A stretch of 64,000 bases of DNA from Lishizhenia tianjinensis (GCF_900116425.1 NZ_FPAS01000002.1:576537-640536), one strand, 5' to 3'. Shown: positions 25,233 to 34,555, numbered from the stretch's first letter. Numbers and translations: made by a program. Notes: a model not told the origin generated them from the letters alone.

Positions 25233-25266
25233 AAAAAAAAAGACCCTCCGAAAATGGAAGGCCTTT
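25233..25266 (-). terminator. Rho-independent terminator of the DUF5684 gene
   Basis: On the minus strand AAAGGCCTTCC pairs with GGAGGGTCTTT (two G-U pairs) around ATTTTC and runs into a long U tract. It lies 19 bases past the stop of the gene at 25285-25665. Confidence 0.75.
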
Positions 25267-25284
25267 ATCAATGCTTGTATTTGC

Positions 25285-25665
25285 TTAGTTGTCTAACAAG
25301 TCGTTGTCTTGCGCTACCACACCTTCGTAAGTGTAGTTACCGAAAGCAAGAATAGGGAAGAAAATAATTCCCAAAAGCACGAGTCCTATACCGAAACCTG
25401 CTCCTTGTCCAAACTTCTTTGCTAGCTCAATGTAAATAACAAAGGCCATTACAATGTTTACGAAAGGAATCAATAATAAAATGATCCACCATAAGGGTTT
25501 GTCTACAATTTTTAATAGTACAATAATGTTGTAGATAGGAATGATGCTAGCCCATCCAGGTTGTCCTGCTTTTTGGAAAACTTTCCAAAGTGAAACAACG
25601 GTTACTACGAGAAGTAGCAATTGAAATACGAGGAAACCTCCGCTTGGTTCTTGAGTTTGATACAT
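25285..25665 (-). CDS. small integral membrane protein, DUF5684 type
   Basis: 126 residues with three or four hydrophobic helices. The block VFQKAGQPGWASIIPIYNII followed by KPLWWIILLLIPFVNIV and LAKKFGQGAGFGIGLVLLGI matches DUF5684, a membrane family of unknown function that is sometimes fused to signal peptidase I in Bacteroidota. Here it stands alone with an acidic C-terminal tail (VVAQDNDLLDN). It is monocistronic, with its own minus-strand terminator. No catalytic residues are apparent. Confidence 0.8.
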   Translation of the reverse strand: MYQTQEPSGGFLVFQLLLLVVTVVSLWKVFQKAGQPGWASIIPIYNIIVLLKIVDKPLWWIILLLIPFVNIVMAFVIYIELAKKFGQGAGFGIGLVLLGIIFFPILAFGNYTYEGVVAQDNDLLDN

Positions 25666-25788
25666 AGTATTAAGTTTTTAGGTGCATGAAAATAATATAA
25701 AACTTAAGAAAAGGGTAGCGGCGCTTTAAATTTTTAGTGTTGAGCCTGTAGAGAATTTGTAAAAGAGGACGCAGAAAAGCTCAGGAAA

Positions 25789-25844
25789 AGTCTAAATGTC
25801 TTAGGATCCAAACGACTAAACGTCTAAAAATCTAACTATCTCTC
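25789..25844. repeat. TCTAAA/TCTAAC word cluster
   Basis: Degenerate, roughly 10-base periodic words (AGTCTAAATG, CGTCTAAAAA, TCTAACTATC). The same kind of words forms the tail of composite repeat copies B (25011-25057) and C (29437-29463), and a stand-alone cluster at 60381-60424. Confidence 0.6.
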
Positions 25845-25874
25845 AAAATAATTTCTTTAGCTAAAATCTATACT

Positions 25875-25882
25875 TATTTTTG
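25875..25882 (+). promoter_or_regulatory. candidate -7 element for hldD
   Basis: TATTTTTG matches TAnnTTTG and lies 16 bases before the ATG at 25899, predicting a leader of only about 11 bases. Confidence 0.5.
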
Positions 25883-25898
25883 TGCAAAACGATTAAAG

Positions 25899-26864
25899 AT
25901 GATAGTTGTAACAGGTGCCGCAGGTTTTATAGGTAGTGCTTTGGTTTCTAAATTGAACCAGGCGGGACATGAACATATAATGGTTGTGGACGATTTTTCT
26001 AAAACGGAAAAGGCGCACAATTTGGCGGGAAAAACAATAGGTGTTAAAATTTCTAGAAATGATTTTTTAACGTGGTTTAAAGAGAATGGAAAAGAGGTAG
26101 ATTTCGTGTACCACATTGGTGCAAGAACGGATACTTCTGAATTTGATAAAGCCATTTTTGATGAATTGAACGTAGAATATTCGAAGGAAATTTGGAAGTG
26201 GTGTTCGCACTACAAGATACCTTTGGTTTACGCGAGTTCTGCTGCAACCTATGGTATGGGAGAATTGGGGTATAAGGATGACCACAAAACGATTCCTCAA
26301 TTAAAACCATTGAACCCTTACGGAGACTCTAAACAAACTTTTGACGAGTGGGTTTTAAGACAACATACACATCCACCGTTTTGGGCAGGGTTGAAATTCT
26401 TTAACGTTTACGGACCAAATGAATACCACAAAGGTCGTATGGCATCTGTAGTATTTCATGCTTACCACCAAATCAATAAAACAGGAGCGATGAAATTGTT
26501 TAGATCGCACAATCCTGAGTACAAAGACGGAGAACAGAAAAGAGATTTTGTTTACGTAAAAGACTTGGTGAACATCTGCATGTTCTTGAAAAATGAAAAG
26601 GTAGAAAGTGGTATTTACAACTTGGGTTCAGGAAAAGCGCGTACTTTCTTAGACTTGGTAAGGGCGACTTTTGAAGCCATGAATAGAGAGGAGAATATTG
26701 GGTTTATTGATACTCCAGAGGATATCAGAGATAAGTACCAGTATTTTACAGAGGCAGACATGACCAAATTGATTACTCAAGGTTACAACAAAGGATTCCA
26801 CACTTTAGAGCAAGGGGTAGAAGACTATGTGAAGAATTACTTGATGGAAAACAAATATTTTTAA
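25899..26864 (+). CDS. hldD: ADP-L-glycero-D-manno-heptose 6-epimerase
   Basis: 321 residues; extended short-chain dehydrogenase fold. The NAD(P)-binding glycine motif TGAAGFIG is at 5-12, the catalytic Tyr141/Lys145 sit in PYGDSK, and SSAATYG is at 113-119. The C-terminal half (FNVYGPNEYHKGRMASVVFH and FRSHNPEYKDGEQKRDFVYVKDL) is characteristic of HldD/RfaD and sets it apart from UDP-sugar epimerases. It makes the ADP-L-glycero-D-manno-heptose used in the lipopolysaccharide core. No other heptose genes are nearby. Single-gene transcript from its own promoter. Confidence 0.93.
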   Translation: MIVVTGAAGFIGSALVSKLNQAGHEHIMVVDDFSKTEKAHNLAGKTIGVKISRNDFLTWFKENGKEVDFVYHIGARTDTSEFDKAIFDELNVEYSKEIWKWCSHYKIPLVYASSAATYGMGELGYKDDHKTIPQLKPLNPYGDSKQTFDEWVLRQHTHPPFWAGLKFFNVYGPNEYHKGRMASVVFHAYHQINKTGAMKLFRSHNPEYKDGEQKRDFVYVKDLVNICMFLKNEKVESGIYNLGSGKARTFLDLVRATFEAMNREENIGFIDTPEDIRDKYQYFTEADMTKLITQGYNKGFHTLEQGVEDYVKNYLMENKYF

Positions 26865-26948
26865 TTAGAAAGAAGTAAAGGATAGGACTATCCATTTTGA
26901 AGAAATGCAAGAGAGAATGCATATCTTCGCAATTCAAAATAAACACCA

Positions 26949-28220
26949 ATGTTAGAGATTACAAGAATTAGAGCAGATAAGGATGCTGTTATTGAAGGGT
27001 TGAAGACGCGTATGATAGATGCGACGGAAGTGGTTAACAATATTGTTGCTACGGACGAGTCGTGGAGAGCGAAAAAATCTGAATTAGACTCCATTGCTGC
27101 AGAAATGAACAAGATTTCTAAAGAAATTGGTATGCTTTTCAAAGAAGGAAAGCGCGATGAGGCAGATGCTGCAAAGGCAAAAACTGCAACATTGAAGGAA
27201 AACGAGAAAAACTTGAAAGCTGAGGTAGACGCTTTGGAAAATGAGTTGCAAGAATTGTTATACCAAGTTCCTAACGTTCCGCAAAGCATTGTTCCTGCTG
27301 GTAAATCAGAAGAAGATAACGTTACAGTTGAAGAAATTGGAACACCAGTTCAATTTAACTTTGATGCTTTACCTCACTGGGAATTGGCAGATAAGTTTGG
27401 TTTAATTGATTTTGAAACAGGTGTAAAAGTAACGGGGGCTGGTTTCCCTATCTACAAAGGAAAAGGAGCGAAATTGCAACGTGCTTTGATCAACTTCTTC
27501 TTGATGGAGGCAGACAAAGCAGGTTATGAAGAGTTTATTCCACCTCACGTAGTAAACGAAGCTTCTGGTTACGGTACAGGTCAGTTACCAGATAAAGAAG
27601 GACAAATGTACCACGTTGGTGTAGATGATTTATACTTGATTCCAACCGCAGAGGTTCCTTTAACAAACATCTACAGAGATGTAATTTTACCTAACGAAGA
27701 TTTCTCTATTAAAATGACGGGTTATACACCTTGTTTTAGAAGAGAGGCAGGATCTTATGGTAAAGATGTTAGAGGTTTGAACAGATTGCACCAATTCGAC
27801 AAAGTAGAGATTGTTCGTATAGAGCATCCAAATAACTCTGAGAAAGCTTTGGTAGAGATGGTAGATCACATCAAAGGACTGTTAGAGAAGTTAGGCTTAC
27901 ACTACAGAGTGTTGCGTTTATGTGGAGGAGATTTAGGATTTACTTCTGCAATTACTTACGATTTCGAAGTATACTCAGCAGCACAAGGAAGATGGTTAGA
28001 GGTGAGTTCTGTTTCTTGTTTTGAAACTTTCCAAGCCAACCGTTTGAAATTGAGATTTAAAGGTGAAGATAAGAAGACGCAATTGTGTCACACACTTAAT
28101 GGTTCTGCATTGGCATTGCCTCGTATCGTTGCGGCCTTGTTAGAGAATCACCAAACTGAAGATGGAATTATGATACCTGAAGCGTTAAGACCGTTTACAG
28201 GATTTGACAAAATTGACTAA
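26949..28220 (+). CDS. serS: seryl-tRNA synthetase
   Basis: 423 residues. Class II synthetase. The N-terminal antiparallel coiled-coil arm (about 30-105, rich in Lys/Glu/Ala) contacts the long variable arm of tRNA-Ser. The catalytic core has TAEVPLTNIYRD, motif 2 in GYTPCFRREAGSYGKDVRG, HQFDKVEIV, and motif 3 in NGSALALPRIVAALLENHQ near the C-terminus. All class II signatures are intact. A TATCTTCG box at 26922-26929 may be its promoter. It is the first gene of a likely operon with RidA and a small TPR membrane protein. Confidence 0.97.
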   Translation: MLEITRIRADKDAVIEGLKTRMIDATEVVNNIVATDESWRAKKSELDSIAAEMNKISKEIGMLFKEGKRDEADAAKAKTATLKENEKNLKAEVDALENELQELLYQVPNVPQSIVPAGKSEEDNVTVEEIGTPVQFNFDALPHWELADKFGLIDFETGVKVTGAGFPIYKGKGAKLQRALINFFLMEADKAGYEEFIPPHVVNEASGYGTGQLPDKEGQMYHVGVDDLYLIPTAEVPLTNIYRDVILPNEDFSIKMTGYTPCFRREAGSYGKDVRGLNRLHQFDKVEIVRIEHPNNSEKALVEMVDHIKGLLEKLGLHYRVLRLCGGDLGFTSAITYDFEVYSAAQGRWLEVSSVSCFETFQANRLKLRFKGEDKKTQLCHTLNGSALALPRIVAALLENHQTEDGIMIPEALRPFTGFDKID

Positions 28221-28231
28221 GAACAAAAAAG

Positions 28232-28666
28232 ATGAGTGAAAGTAAAATTAGCACTGCGAAAGCACCGAAGCCTGTAGGTTTGTACCCACACGCCAGAAAA
28301 GTTGGAAACTTATTATTCCTTTCTGGAGTTGGACCAAGAACAGCGGGTTCTGATGCTACAGATTCTGCAGTACCAGGTTTGAAATTGGATAAGAATGGAA
28401 ATTACTTAGAGTTTGATTTCGAAGCGCAATGTAGAAGCGTATTCGACAACGTAAAAGTAATTTTAGAGGAGTCGGGAAGTTCTTGGGAAAACTTAGTAGA
28501 TGTTACGGTTTTCTTAACGAACATGAAAAGAGATTTCCACACGTATAACAAAATATACGCGGAATACTTTAAAGATAACCAGCCGTGTAGAACAACGTGT
28601 GAAATCAGTAGCTTACCTACACCGATTGCTATTGAATTAAAATGTATTGCAACGATAGAAGATTAA
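28232..28666 (+). CDS. RidA/YjgF-family protein, possibly 2-aminomuconate deaminase-like
   Basis: 144 residues with the Rid fold: VGNLLFLSGVGPR (about 26-38), FEAQCRSVFDNVKVILEESGS and the anion-binding Arg in CRTTCEISSLP near 118-128, which is conserved in the deaminase-active members. RidA enzymes hydrolyse reactive enamines and imines. The opening APKPVGLYPHARKVGNLLFL resembles the 2-aminomuconate deaminase branch, which acts in kynurenine degradation, but no other kynurenine genes are here, so that finer call is tentative. Starts 11 bases after serS. Confidence 0.85.
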   Translation: MSESKISTAKAPKPVGLYPHARKVGNLLFLSGVGPRTAGSDATDSAVPGLKLDKNGNYLEFDFEAQCRSVFDNVKVILEESGSSWENLVDVTVFLTNMKRDFHTYNKIYAEYFKDNQPCRTTCEISSLPTPIAIELKCIATIED

Positions 28667-28667
28667 G

Positions 28668-29249
28668 ATGATAGGATTTGTTATAAGAGTAATTGTAGCC
28701 CTTGGGGTTGTAGGTTCAACTGTAGCATTATACGCAACAGGTTACTGGGGATGGGGAATAGTTATGACGCTTGTTTCTGCTTTGGTTGTGTTGACTTTCT
28801 TTAGAAACGAAAACATTATCATAGCCCTTTACCAAATGCGTTTAGGAAGCAAAGAAAAAGCGTACAAAGCATTGCAAAGAATCAAGGCGCCACAGATGTT
28901 GCCGAAGAGTCAGCACGCTTACGTAATTTACCTACAAGCCATGTTAGGTGCACAAGAGTTAGGATTTGCTAAGAGTGAGCAAATGTTATTGAAGGCACAA
29001 ACCTTAGGTTTACGTACCAAGCAAGATCAAGCCATGTGTAAAATGCACTTAGCAGGTATCTGTATGCAAACTGGACGTAAGAAAGAAGCACAAACTTTGT
29101 TGTCTGCCGCTAAGAAATTAGACGAGAACAACATGTTGGCTGATCAAATTAAAATGATGAAAAATCAAATGGGACAGGTAGCCTCTAAAAACCAGATGCG
29201 CCAAGCCATGATGATGAAGGGTAGAAGAAAGTCTCCGAAAATGAGATAG
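28668..29249 (+). CDS. small membrane protein with tetratricopeptide-like helices
   Basis: 193 residues. Two hydrophobic helices at the N-terminus (about 4-24 and 26-44) are followed by a soluble helical part (about 55-165) with TPR-like pairs (KAYKALQRIKAP, YLQAMLGAQELGFAKSEQML, LAGICMQTGRKKEAQTLLSAA). The C-terminus is strongly basic and Met-rich (RQAMMMKGRRKSPKMR). No named family is recognised. It starts 1 base after the RidA stop, so it is co-expressed with serS and ridA; a scaffolding role at the membrane is only a guess. Terminator copy C follows. Confidence 0.7.
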   Translation: MIGFVIRVIVALGVVGSTVALYATGYWGWGIVMTLVSALVVLTFFRNENIIIALYQMRLGSKEKAYKALQRIKAPQMLPKSQHAYVIYLQAMLGAQELGFAKSEQMLLKAQTLGLRTKQDQAMCKMHLAGICMQTGRKKEAQTLLSAAKKLDENNMLADQIKMMKNQMGQVASKNQMRQAMMMKGRRKSPKMR

Positions 29250-29270
29250 ACTTATCCTTTAAGATAATTG

Positions 29271-29310
29271 AAAAATCCCCATTGCGTGAAGACGTGGTGG
29301 GGATTTTTTT
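29271..29310 (+). terminator. terminator, copy C of the repeated hairpin
   Basis: Stem AAAAATCCCCATTGCGT pairs over 17 positions with ACGTGGTGGGGATTTTT through a GAAG tetraloop. Compared with copies A and B, one C-G pair has become U-G and the loop is different, yet pairing is kept. Confidence 0.85.
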
Positions 29311-29470
29311 GATTCAACAATTCAACAATTTGAAGATTTGAGGGATTTGAAATGATTTGAAATTTTGTAGGGTATTAAAATAATTTTTTGAACTATTTAT
29401 ATAATTTGAATCCTTGAATCCTTGAATCCTTGAATCGTCTAGCTATCCAGAAATCTAACCTTATCTTTCT
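29311..29470. repeat. composite intergenic repeat, copy C (no REP-like module)
   Basis: After the terminator come AT-rich words (GATTCAACAATTCAACAATT and relatives, 29311-29380), the core GAACTATTTATATAATTT (to 29407), three GAATCCTT units plus one variant from 29408, and the tail GTCTAGCTATCCAGAAATCT. The REP-like module present in A and B is missing. From 29471 to 29581 only a weak CAATTTTG promoter-like box at 29550-29557 is seen. Confidence 0.75.
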
Positions 29471-29581
29471 TCATGTTTTCTTAATCCCTCATAGTGTATC
29501 CTTAATAAAGCTTTAAATCCTAATTAATTAGTTTAAACTGACATCTCTGCAATTTTGTAGTGAATAAATTAATGTATAGAG

Positions 29582-31777
29582 ATGTTTAAAAAAATTACAC
29601 AATTCTGTTTTGTAGCTATGGTTGGTACTGTAGCAGCACAACAAAGCTCTGTAGTGTTTCCAGCAGAAAGCACTTGGAGTTATTCAGATGATGGATCTGA
29701 TTTGGGTTCAACTTGGACTGCTCCTTCTTTTAATGATGGCGCTTGGGCATCAGGTCAGGCACAATTAGGATATGGAGATGGTGATGAAACTACGACTTTA
29801 AGCTATGGTCCTGATGCACAAAATAAGTTCCAAACCACTTACTTTAGAGCTGACTTTTCAGTATCAGCTTTACCAACAGTAGATGAGGAGTTGGTATTGT
29901 TCTTAAAAAGAGATGACGGGGCTATCGTTTACATCAATGGAACGGAAGTTCACCGTGTAAACATGCCTTCTGGAGCAGTAGATTACACAACTTACGCCAA
30001 TGGAACTGTAGGTGGGAGTGATGAAAGTACTTACTTCGAAACGGTAATAGATGCAACGAGCTTGGTTGTAGGAAACAATGTTATTGCTGTTGAGATTCAC
30101 CAAGCTGATCCTTCTAGTTCTGATATTTCTTTCGATTTAGAATTGGCTTATAGAGAAATTATTCCTTTGGTTGCACCTGTAGATTGTAGCGACGAGTTGG
30201 ATGCTTTACACATCTCGAAGTTCACGTCGGTTATGCCGAGTGTACAACCAGATTCGTTAAGAATCCCATCAACGCACACTTTCCAAATGTTAATTCAACA
30301 CGGAGAGCCTTACACAGATGCTACGCAAGGGAACACAGGTGACAACTTTGACTTTACAGGGTATGTTCCTATCAACGGATCTAGTCACCAAGGTTACTTG
30401 TCTTTAAACCACGAAATGGGATCTTTCCCAGCAGCAGGGGTTTCTATGATGGATATTCAATTCGATTCAACTTTACACATTTGGAACATCACCAACAACC
30501 AACCGGTTGATTTTGCTCCCGTACAAGGTACAGGACGTAACTGTTCTGGTGCTGTAACACCATGGGGAACAATTATCACAGCAGAAGAAACATTACCAAC
30601 AAGTGATGCAAATGGAGATGGATACCAAGACATAGGATGGTTGGTAGAAATCGATCCAGCTACAGCTTCAGTAGTTGACCATGATGGTGACGGAGCGCCT
30701 GAGAAATTATTTAAGTTGGGAAGAATGTCACACGAAAACTGTGTGGTTTCAGAAGACAGAAAAACAGTTTACTTCGGTAATGACCAAAACCCAGGTTACG
30801 TATTTAAGTTTGTTGCTGATGTTGAAGAAGATCTATCAGCAGGTACTTTATATGTTTTAAAATTAGACGGACCATTAGACAATGCAACTACAGGAACATG
30901 GGTTGGGATTCCTAACTTTACTCCAACAGATTGTAACAATGTTTTATCTTACGCTTCAGCGGTAGGAGGAACGAACTTTGACAAAATTGAAGACGTTGAA
31001 ATCAACCCAGTTTCAGGTCAGATTTACTTCACATCTAAATCTTCTTCTCGAGTTTACAGATTTACAGACAATGGATCTACAGTTGCAGATGCTATGGTGT
31101 TTGTAGGGAATTCAGATTGGATTTATGTAATCGAAACTGCTGACGGATTAGTAGAAGAGCAGTGGAGAGGTGGAGTAGATAACTTAACTTTCGACGACGA
31201 AGGAAACTTATACGTAATTCAAGATGGTGGTCGTAACCACATTTGGATGGTTCCAACATGTCACACACAAACCAACCCAGCGGTTAAAATGTTTGCGGTA
31301 ACGCCAGCGGGATGTGAGCCAACAGGTATGACTTTCTCTCCTGACTTTAAATTCATGTTCGTTTCTATGCAGCACCCATCTAGTGGAAACACTACACAGA
31401 TGATAGATGCAACGGGAACGCCAGTTGTATTTGACAAAGAATCTTGTATCGTAATTGCGAGAAAAGAATACTTAGGTCCGGATGCAATGTACATTTCTCC
31501 AGCGAGTGTTGAAAATCAAGCGCCAGTGGAAGAGCCTGTGATTTTCCCTAATCCAACAAGCGGAAATGTTACTATTCAAATCAATGCAAATGCACAAGGT
31601 GCTGCTGTAGTTCATGTGTACAACATGGTGGGATCTAACGTAAGAATTTTATCTCAAGGTTTGAATGCTGGAACAAACAACATCAATGTAGAAATGGGGA
31701 ATTTACCATCTGGAGTTTACACAGCTGTAGTAACGGTAGGTAACCAAAGATTTACGCAGAAAATAGTAAAACGTTAA
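29582..31777 (+). CDS. PhoX-family (DUF839) alkaline phosphatase-like protein with T9SS sorting domain
   Basis: 731 residues. Signal peptide at about 1-19 (ends VAAQ). An N-terminal beta-sandwich at about 25-190 (WTAPSFNDGAWASGQAQLGYG) is often found on secreted hydrolases. The PhoX-like core runs from about 200 to 630: LSLNHEMG, NCSGAVTPWGTIITAEET, KLGRMSHENCVV, YFGNDQNPGYVFKFV, and DKIEDVEINP are family landmarks. The T9SS domain is at about 655-731 (VIFPNPTSGNVTIQ). PhoX enzymes are calcium/iron alkaline phosphatases exported to scavenge phosphate, though some DUF839 proteins have other roles. It heads a tight operon with an LRR protein and a di-haem peroxidase. Confidence 0.85.
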   Translation: MFKKITQFCFVAMVGTVAAQQSSVVFPAESTWSYSDDGSDLGSTWTAPSFNDGAWASGQAQLGYGDGDETTTLSYGPDAQNKFQTTYFRADFSVSALPTVDEELVLFLKRDDGAIVYINGTEVHRVNMPSGAVDYTTYANGTVGGSDESTYFETVIDATSLVVGNNVIAVEIHQADPSSSDISFDLELAYREIIPLVAPVDCSDELDALHISKFTSVMPSVQPDSLRIPSTHTFQMLIQHGEPYTDATQGNTGDNFDFTGYVPINGSSHQGYLSLNHEMGSFPAAGVSMMDIQFDSTLHIWNITNNQPVDFAPVQGTGRNCSGAVTPWGTIITAEETLPTSDANGDGYQDIGWLVEIDPATASVVDHDGDGAPEKLFKLGRMSHENCVVSEDRKTVYFGNDQNPGYVFKFVADVEEDLSAGTLYVLKLDGPLDNATTGTWVGIPNFTPTDCNNVLSYASAVGGTNFDKIEDVEINPVSGQIYFTSKSSSRVYRFTDNGSTVADAMVFVGNSDWIYVIETADGLVEEQWRGGVDNLTFDDEGNLYVIQDGGRNHIWMVPTCHTQTNPAVKMFAVTPAGCEPTGMTFSPDFKFMFVSMQHPSSGNTTQMIDATGTPVVFDKESCIVIARKEYLGPDAMYISPASVENQAPVEEPVIFPNPTSGNVTIQINANAQGAAVVHVYNMVGSNVRILSQGLNAGTNNINVEMGNLPSGVYTAVVTVGNQRFTQKIVKR

Positions 31778-31789
31778 TCAGAGATCACT

Positions 31790-32716
31790 TTGAAAAATAG
31801 AGTTTATACTGTGGCAATTGTCCTCCTCATGGGGGGCAATTGCCTTTTTGCACAAATGCAAGATACTACGCAAAGAAAGGCTGTTTCTGTTACGTATTCA
31901 GATTTAAGTGTTGCCCTTGAAGATAGAGATAAAGTAGAAAGCTTTTCTTACCGTTTAAATGAATTGGAATTTCTAAATCCAGTACTCGGAGAATTGAAAG
32001 CATTGCGGTTTTTGGATGTGAAGGGAAATGCACTGTATCATTTGCCCTCTACTCTTGGAAAATTAACACACTTAGAATCCTGCATACTTTCTGAAAATAA
32101 ATTGACTACGGTGCCTAGTTATATAGAGAATTGGGAAAGTCTAAAGTTTTTACAATTAGATGAAAACCAATTGGTGGATTTGCCAGCAGAAATAGGAGCT
32201 TTGAATGCTTTGGAGTTTCTAGACTTATCGTGGAATCAATTGTCATACATCAATACGCATATAGGTGAATTGGCCCAATTAAAGTATTTAGGAGTAGAGC
32301 ACAACGCCTTGTATTCACTACCGCCTGAAGTAAATAATTTGTCCCGTTTAGAGATTTTAAAACTCTCCTACAACCGCATAAGTTATTTACCAGTTGCCGT
32401 AGAGGGTTGGCAAAGCATGCAAGAAATACATTTGGATCATAATCAACTTCAAGCTCTGCCTAAAAGTATGGGTGAGTTGAGTAAGCTAAGCATTTTAGAT
32501 GTTTCCTTTAATGAATTAAAAGAACTCCCAAAGAGCTTTAAAAATTTGGAGGCTTTGCAAAGTTTAAACCTAGCGCATAACCAGCTAACAGAAATACCTA
32601 AGGCGCTTTTTAAACTAAAGCAGCTAAGAACACTTTTATTGGTAGGAAACAATATTCCTCAAAAAGAGATAGAAAAATTAAAAAAGAGATTGCCAAATCT
32701 AACGGTAATTGTATAG
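31790..32716 (+). CDS. secreted leucine-rich-repeat protein
   Basis: 308 residues starting at a TTG (31790); no ATG lies at a sensible place, and the TTG start yields a good signal peptide (KNRVYTVAIVLLMGGNCLFAQ). About ten LRR units of 23 residues with the LP..I..L..L..LDLS.N.L pattern span residues 60-305. Bacterial LRR proteins of this kind are protein- or surface-binding scaffolds. It sits 12 bases after the PhoX-like gene and 6 bases before the peroxidase gene, so it belongs to that operon. It may dock one of the neighbours, which is inference. Confidence 0.85.
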   Translation: MKNRVYTVAIVLLMGGNCLFAQMQDTTQRKAVSVTYSDLSVALEDRDKVESFSYRLNELEFLNPVLGELKALRFLDVKGNALYHLPSTLGKLTHLESCILSENKLTTVPSYIENWESLKFLQLDENQLVDLPAEIGALNALEFLDLSWNQLSYINTHIGELAQLKYLGVEHNALYSLPPEVNNLSRLEILKLSYNRISYLPVAVEGWQSMQEIHLDHNQLQALPKSMGELSKLSILDVSFNELKELPKSFKNLEALQSLNLAHNQLTEIPKALFKLKQLRTLLLVGNNIPQKEIEKLKKRLPNLTVIV

Positions 32717-32722
32717 ATAGAA

Positions 32723-34543
32723 ATGAAAGCGAAAGTGATGTTTACGCTGCTTAGCGTAGGAGTGATGTTAGGGAGCTTGATGATGATGAGTTCGTCAAGA
32801 AGTTTAGAGTATTACGAAGTGAATAGTTCTGCTCACCAAAGGGTAAAGAAGTATTATGGAGAAGAGTTAAGTGCATTAAAAAATAGTTTGTTGCAACTTA
32901 AAAGTTTGGCCGAAAATGCGGATCAGAATAGGTTGCAAGAAGTTTTTGTGGAAAGCAGATTACATTACAAACACATAGAGTTTATTGTTGAGTACTTTTT
33001 CCGTGAAACGGCATTAAAGGTGAATGGACCTAATTTGTTGGAGGCAACACCCAGTATGCCCAATATGCCTTTATACCCTTCAGGATTTCAGGTTGTAGAA
33101 GAGTTTGTATACAGCCAGGAGGAATTAAACAGAGAAGCTTTAATGGATGAGGTGGATGGACTTTTGGAAGGAATAGAAAAGTTGACACAATTAGAAAGTG
33201 CCGTTCTTTTGGATGATGCAAATTTAATCTACGCGTTAAAGTTGAATATGTATCGTTTAATTACAAAAGGGATAACAGGATTTGATAGTCCCGTTTCTTT
33301 GAATAGTGTAAAGGAAGCAGAGTTTACTTTGGAGGCCATGGATGAAGTTTTGGGGTATCTGGAACACGTGAATGATTTATCCATTTTAACCAAGCAAAGT
33401 ATCGTTTATTTACAGAACTATTCAGGTAGTTTTGATGACTTTAACAGGGCAGATTTTATTCGCGTGTATTTGAATCCCTTGACAGCTGCTATACAAGAGT
33501 ACACGAAAAGAGAAAAAATAGGATATCCCAATCATTTAGATTTTGCGATTCGAAAAGACGCCAAACATATGTTTGAAGAAAATGCTTTTGACTTGTCCTT
33601 TTTTGCGCCGCAAGATGCCTTGGAATTGACACCAGAAAATGTTGCTTTGGGGAAAAGATTGTTTGAAGAGAAAAAGCTGTCTGTAGACGGATCTAGAAAT
33701 TGTGCAAGTTGTCATAATCCTCAATTGGCCTTTACCGATGGTTTAAAAGTAAATACCGTTTTAGGGAAAAACGAAGGACTTTTACGCAACACACCAACCT
33801 TGGTAAACGCAGGGTATCAGAGCACGCAGTTCTACGATGGAAGAGTGGCTTTCTTAGAAGATCAAGCTCATGCCGTGATTACTAATAAGCAAGAAATGGG
33901 TGGCGTGTTTACTGACATCATTAAATCTTTACTCAAAGACAAATCTTATCAAAAAGCATTTCAAGAAGTGTATGGTGAGAAAAGCATAACGGACAGGGAA
34001 ATTAAGTTGGCCTTAGCGGCTTTTACAAGAAGTTTAAGTGCCATGAATAGTCCCTTTGATCAATACATGCGCGGAGACGATGAAGCTTTAGCTACAGGTG
34101 AAATTAATGGTTTTAATCTGTTTATGGGAAAAGCAAAATGTGCTACGTGTCATTTCGCTCCCTTGTTCAATGGTGTTGCACCACCTTTTTATGAGAAAAT
34201 GGAAAGTGAAGTTTTAGGACTACCTGTAGCAAATGTTGAAGAAGGTGCTGTGTTAGATGGTGATCTAGGAAAGTATGAAATCTATAAAATACAACATCAT
34301 AAACGTGCATTTAAGACAACAACGGTGCGCAATGTAGCATTGACTGCTCCTTACATGCACAACGGTGTTTTTAATACCTTAGAAGAGGTGGTTGATTTTT
34401 ACAACGAAGGCGGAGGGAAGAAATACGGTTTTGAACTGGAAAATCAAACCTTGCCTTTTGATCAATTGAATTTAACGGATGAAGAACAAAAGCACATTGT
34501 TTTGTTTATGCAGGCCTTGACAGATACGACTTATTTACAATAA
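32723..34543 (+). CDS. di-haem cytochrome c peroxidase (MauG/CcpA type) with helical N-terminal domain
   Basis: 606 residues. N-terminal signal-anchor (about 5-23); a helical domain of about 230 residues (about 25-280), possibly imelysin/EfeO-like (HYKHIEFIVEYFF); then the peroxidase part with two haem c sites, CASCH at 327-331 and CATCH at 473-477. LRNTPTLVNAGYQSTQFYDGR and TVRNVALTAPYMHNGVF are classic di-haem peroxidase segments. It reduces peroxide with electrons from periplasmic cytochromes, or oxidises a protein or metal in MauG-like branches. It is longer than ordinary CcpA (about 330-350) because of the extra N-terminal domain. Last gene of the PhoX-LRR operon. Confidence 0.88.
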   Translation: MKAKVMFTLLSVGVMLGSLMMMSSSRSLEYYEVNSSAHQRVKKYYGEELSALKNSLLQLKSLAENADQNRLQEVFVESRLHYKHIEFIVEYFFRETALKVNGPNLLEATPSMPNMPLYPSGFQVVEEFVYSQEELNREALMDEVDGLLEGIEKLTQLESAVLLDDANLIYALKLNMYRLITKGITGFDSPVSLNSVKEAEFTLEAMDEVLGYLEHVNDLSILTKQSIVYLQNYSGSFDDFNRADFIRVYLNPLTAAIQEYTKREKIGYPNHLDFAIRKDAKHMFEENAFDLSFFAPQDALELTPENVALGKRLFEEKKLSVDGSRNCASCHNPQLAFTDGLKVNTVLGKNEGLLRNTPTLVNAGYQSTQFYDGRVAFLEDQAHAVITNKQEMGGVFTDIIKSLLKDKSYQKAFQEVYGEKSITDREIKLALAAFTRSLSAMNSPFDQYMRGDDEALATGEINGFNLFMGKAKCATCHFAPLFNGVAPPFYEKMESEVLGLPVANVEEGAVLDGDLGKYEIYKIQHHKRAFKTTTVRNVALTAPYMHNGVFNTLEEVVDFYNEGGGKKYGFELENQTLPFDQLNLTDEEQKHIVLFMQALTDTTYLQ

Positions 34544-34555
34544 CAAATTACTCAT

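Noticed and set aside
25059-25355. Two short opposing open frames (25059-25271 minus, 25164-25355 plus) as protein genes
   Set aside because: They overlap each other, cross the terminator of the DUF5684 gene and cover the inverted repeats of the candidate structured element; composition is not protein-like.
26888-27289. 133-codon minus-strand frame over the serS start
   Set aside because: Antisense of the serS coiled coil; Ser/Phe-rich composition with no family resemblance.
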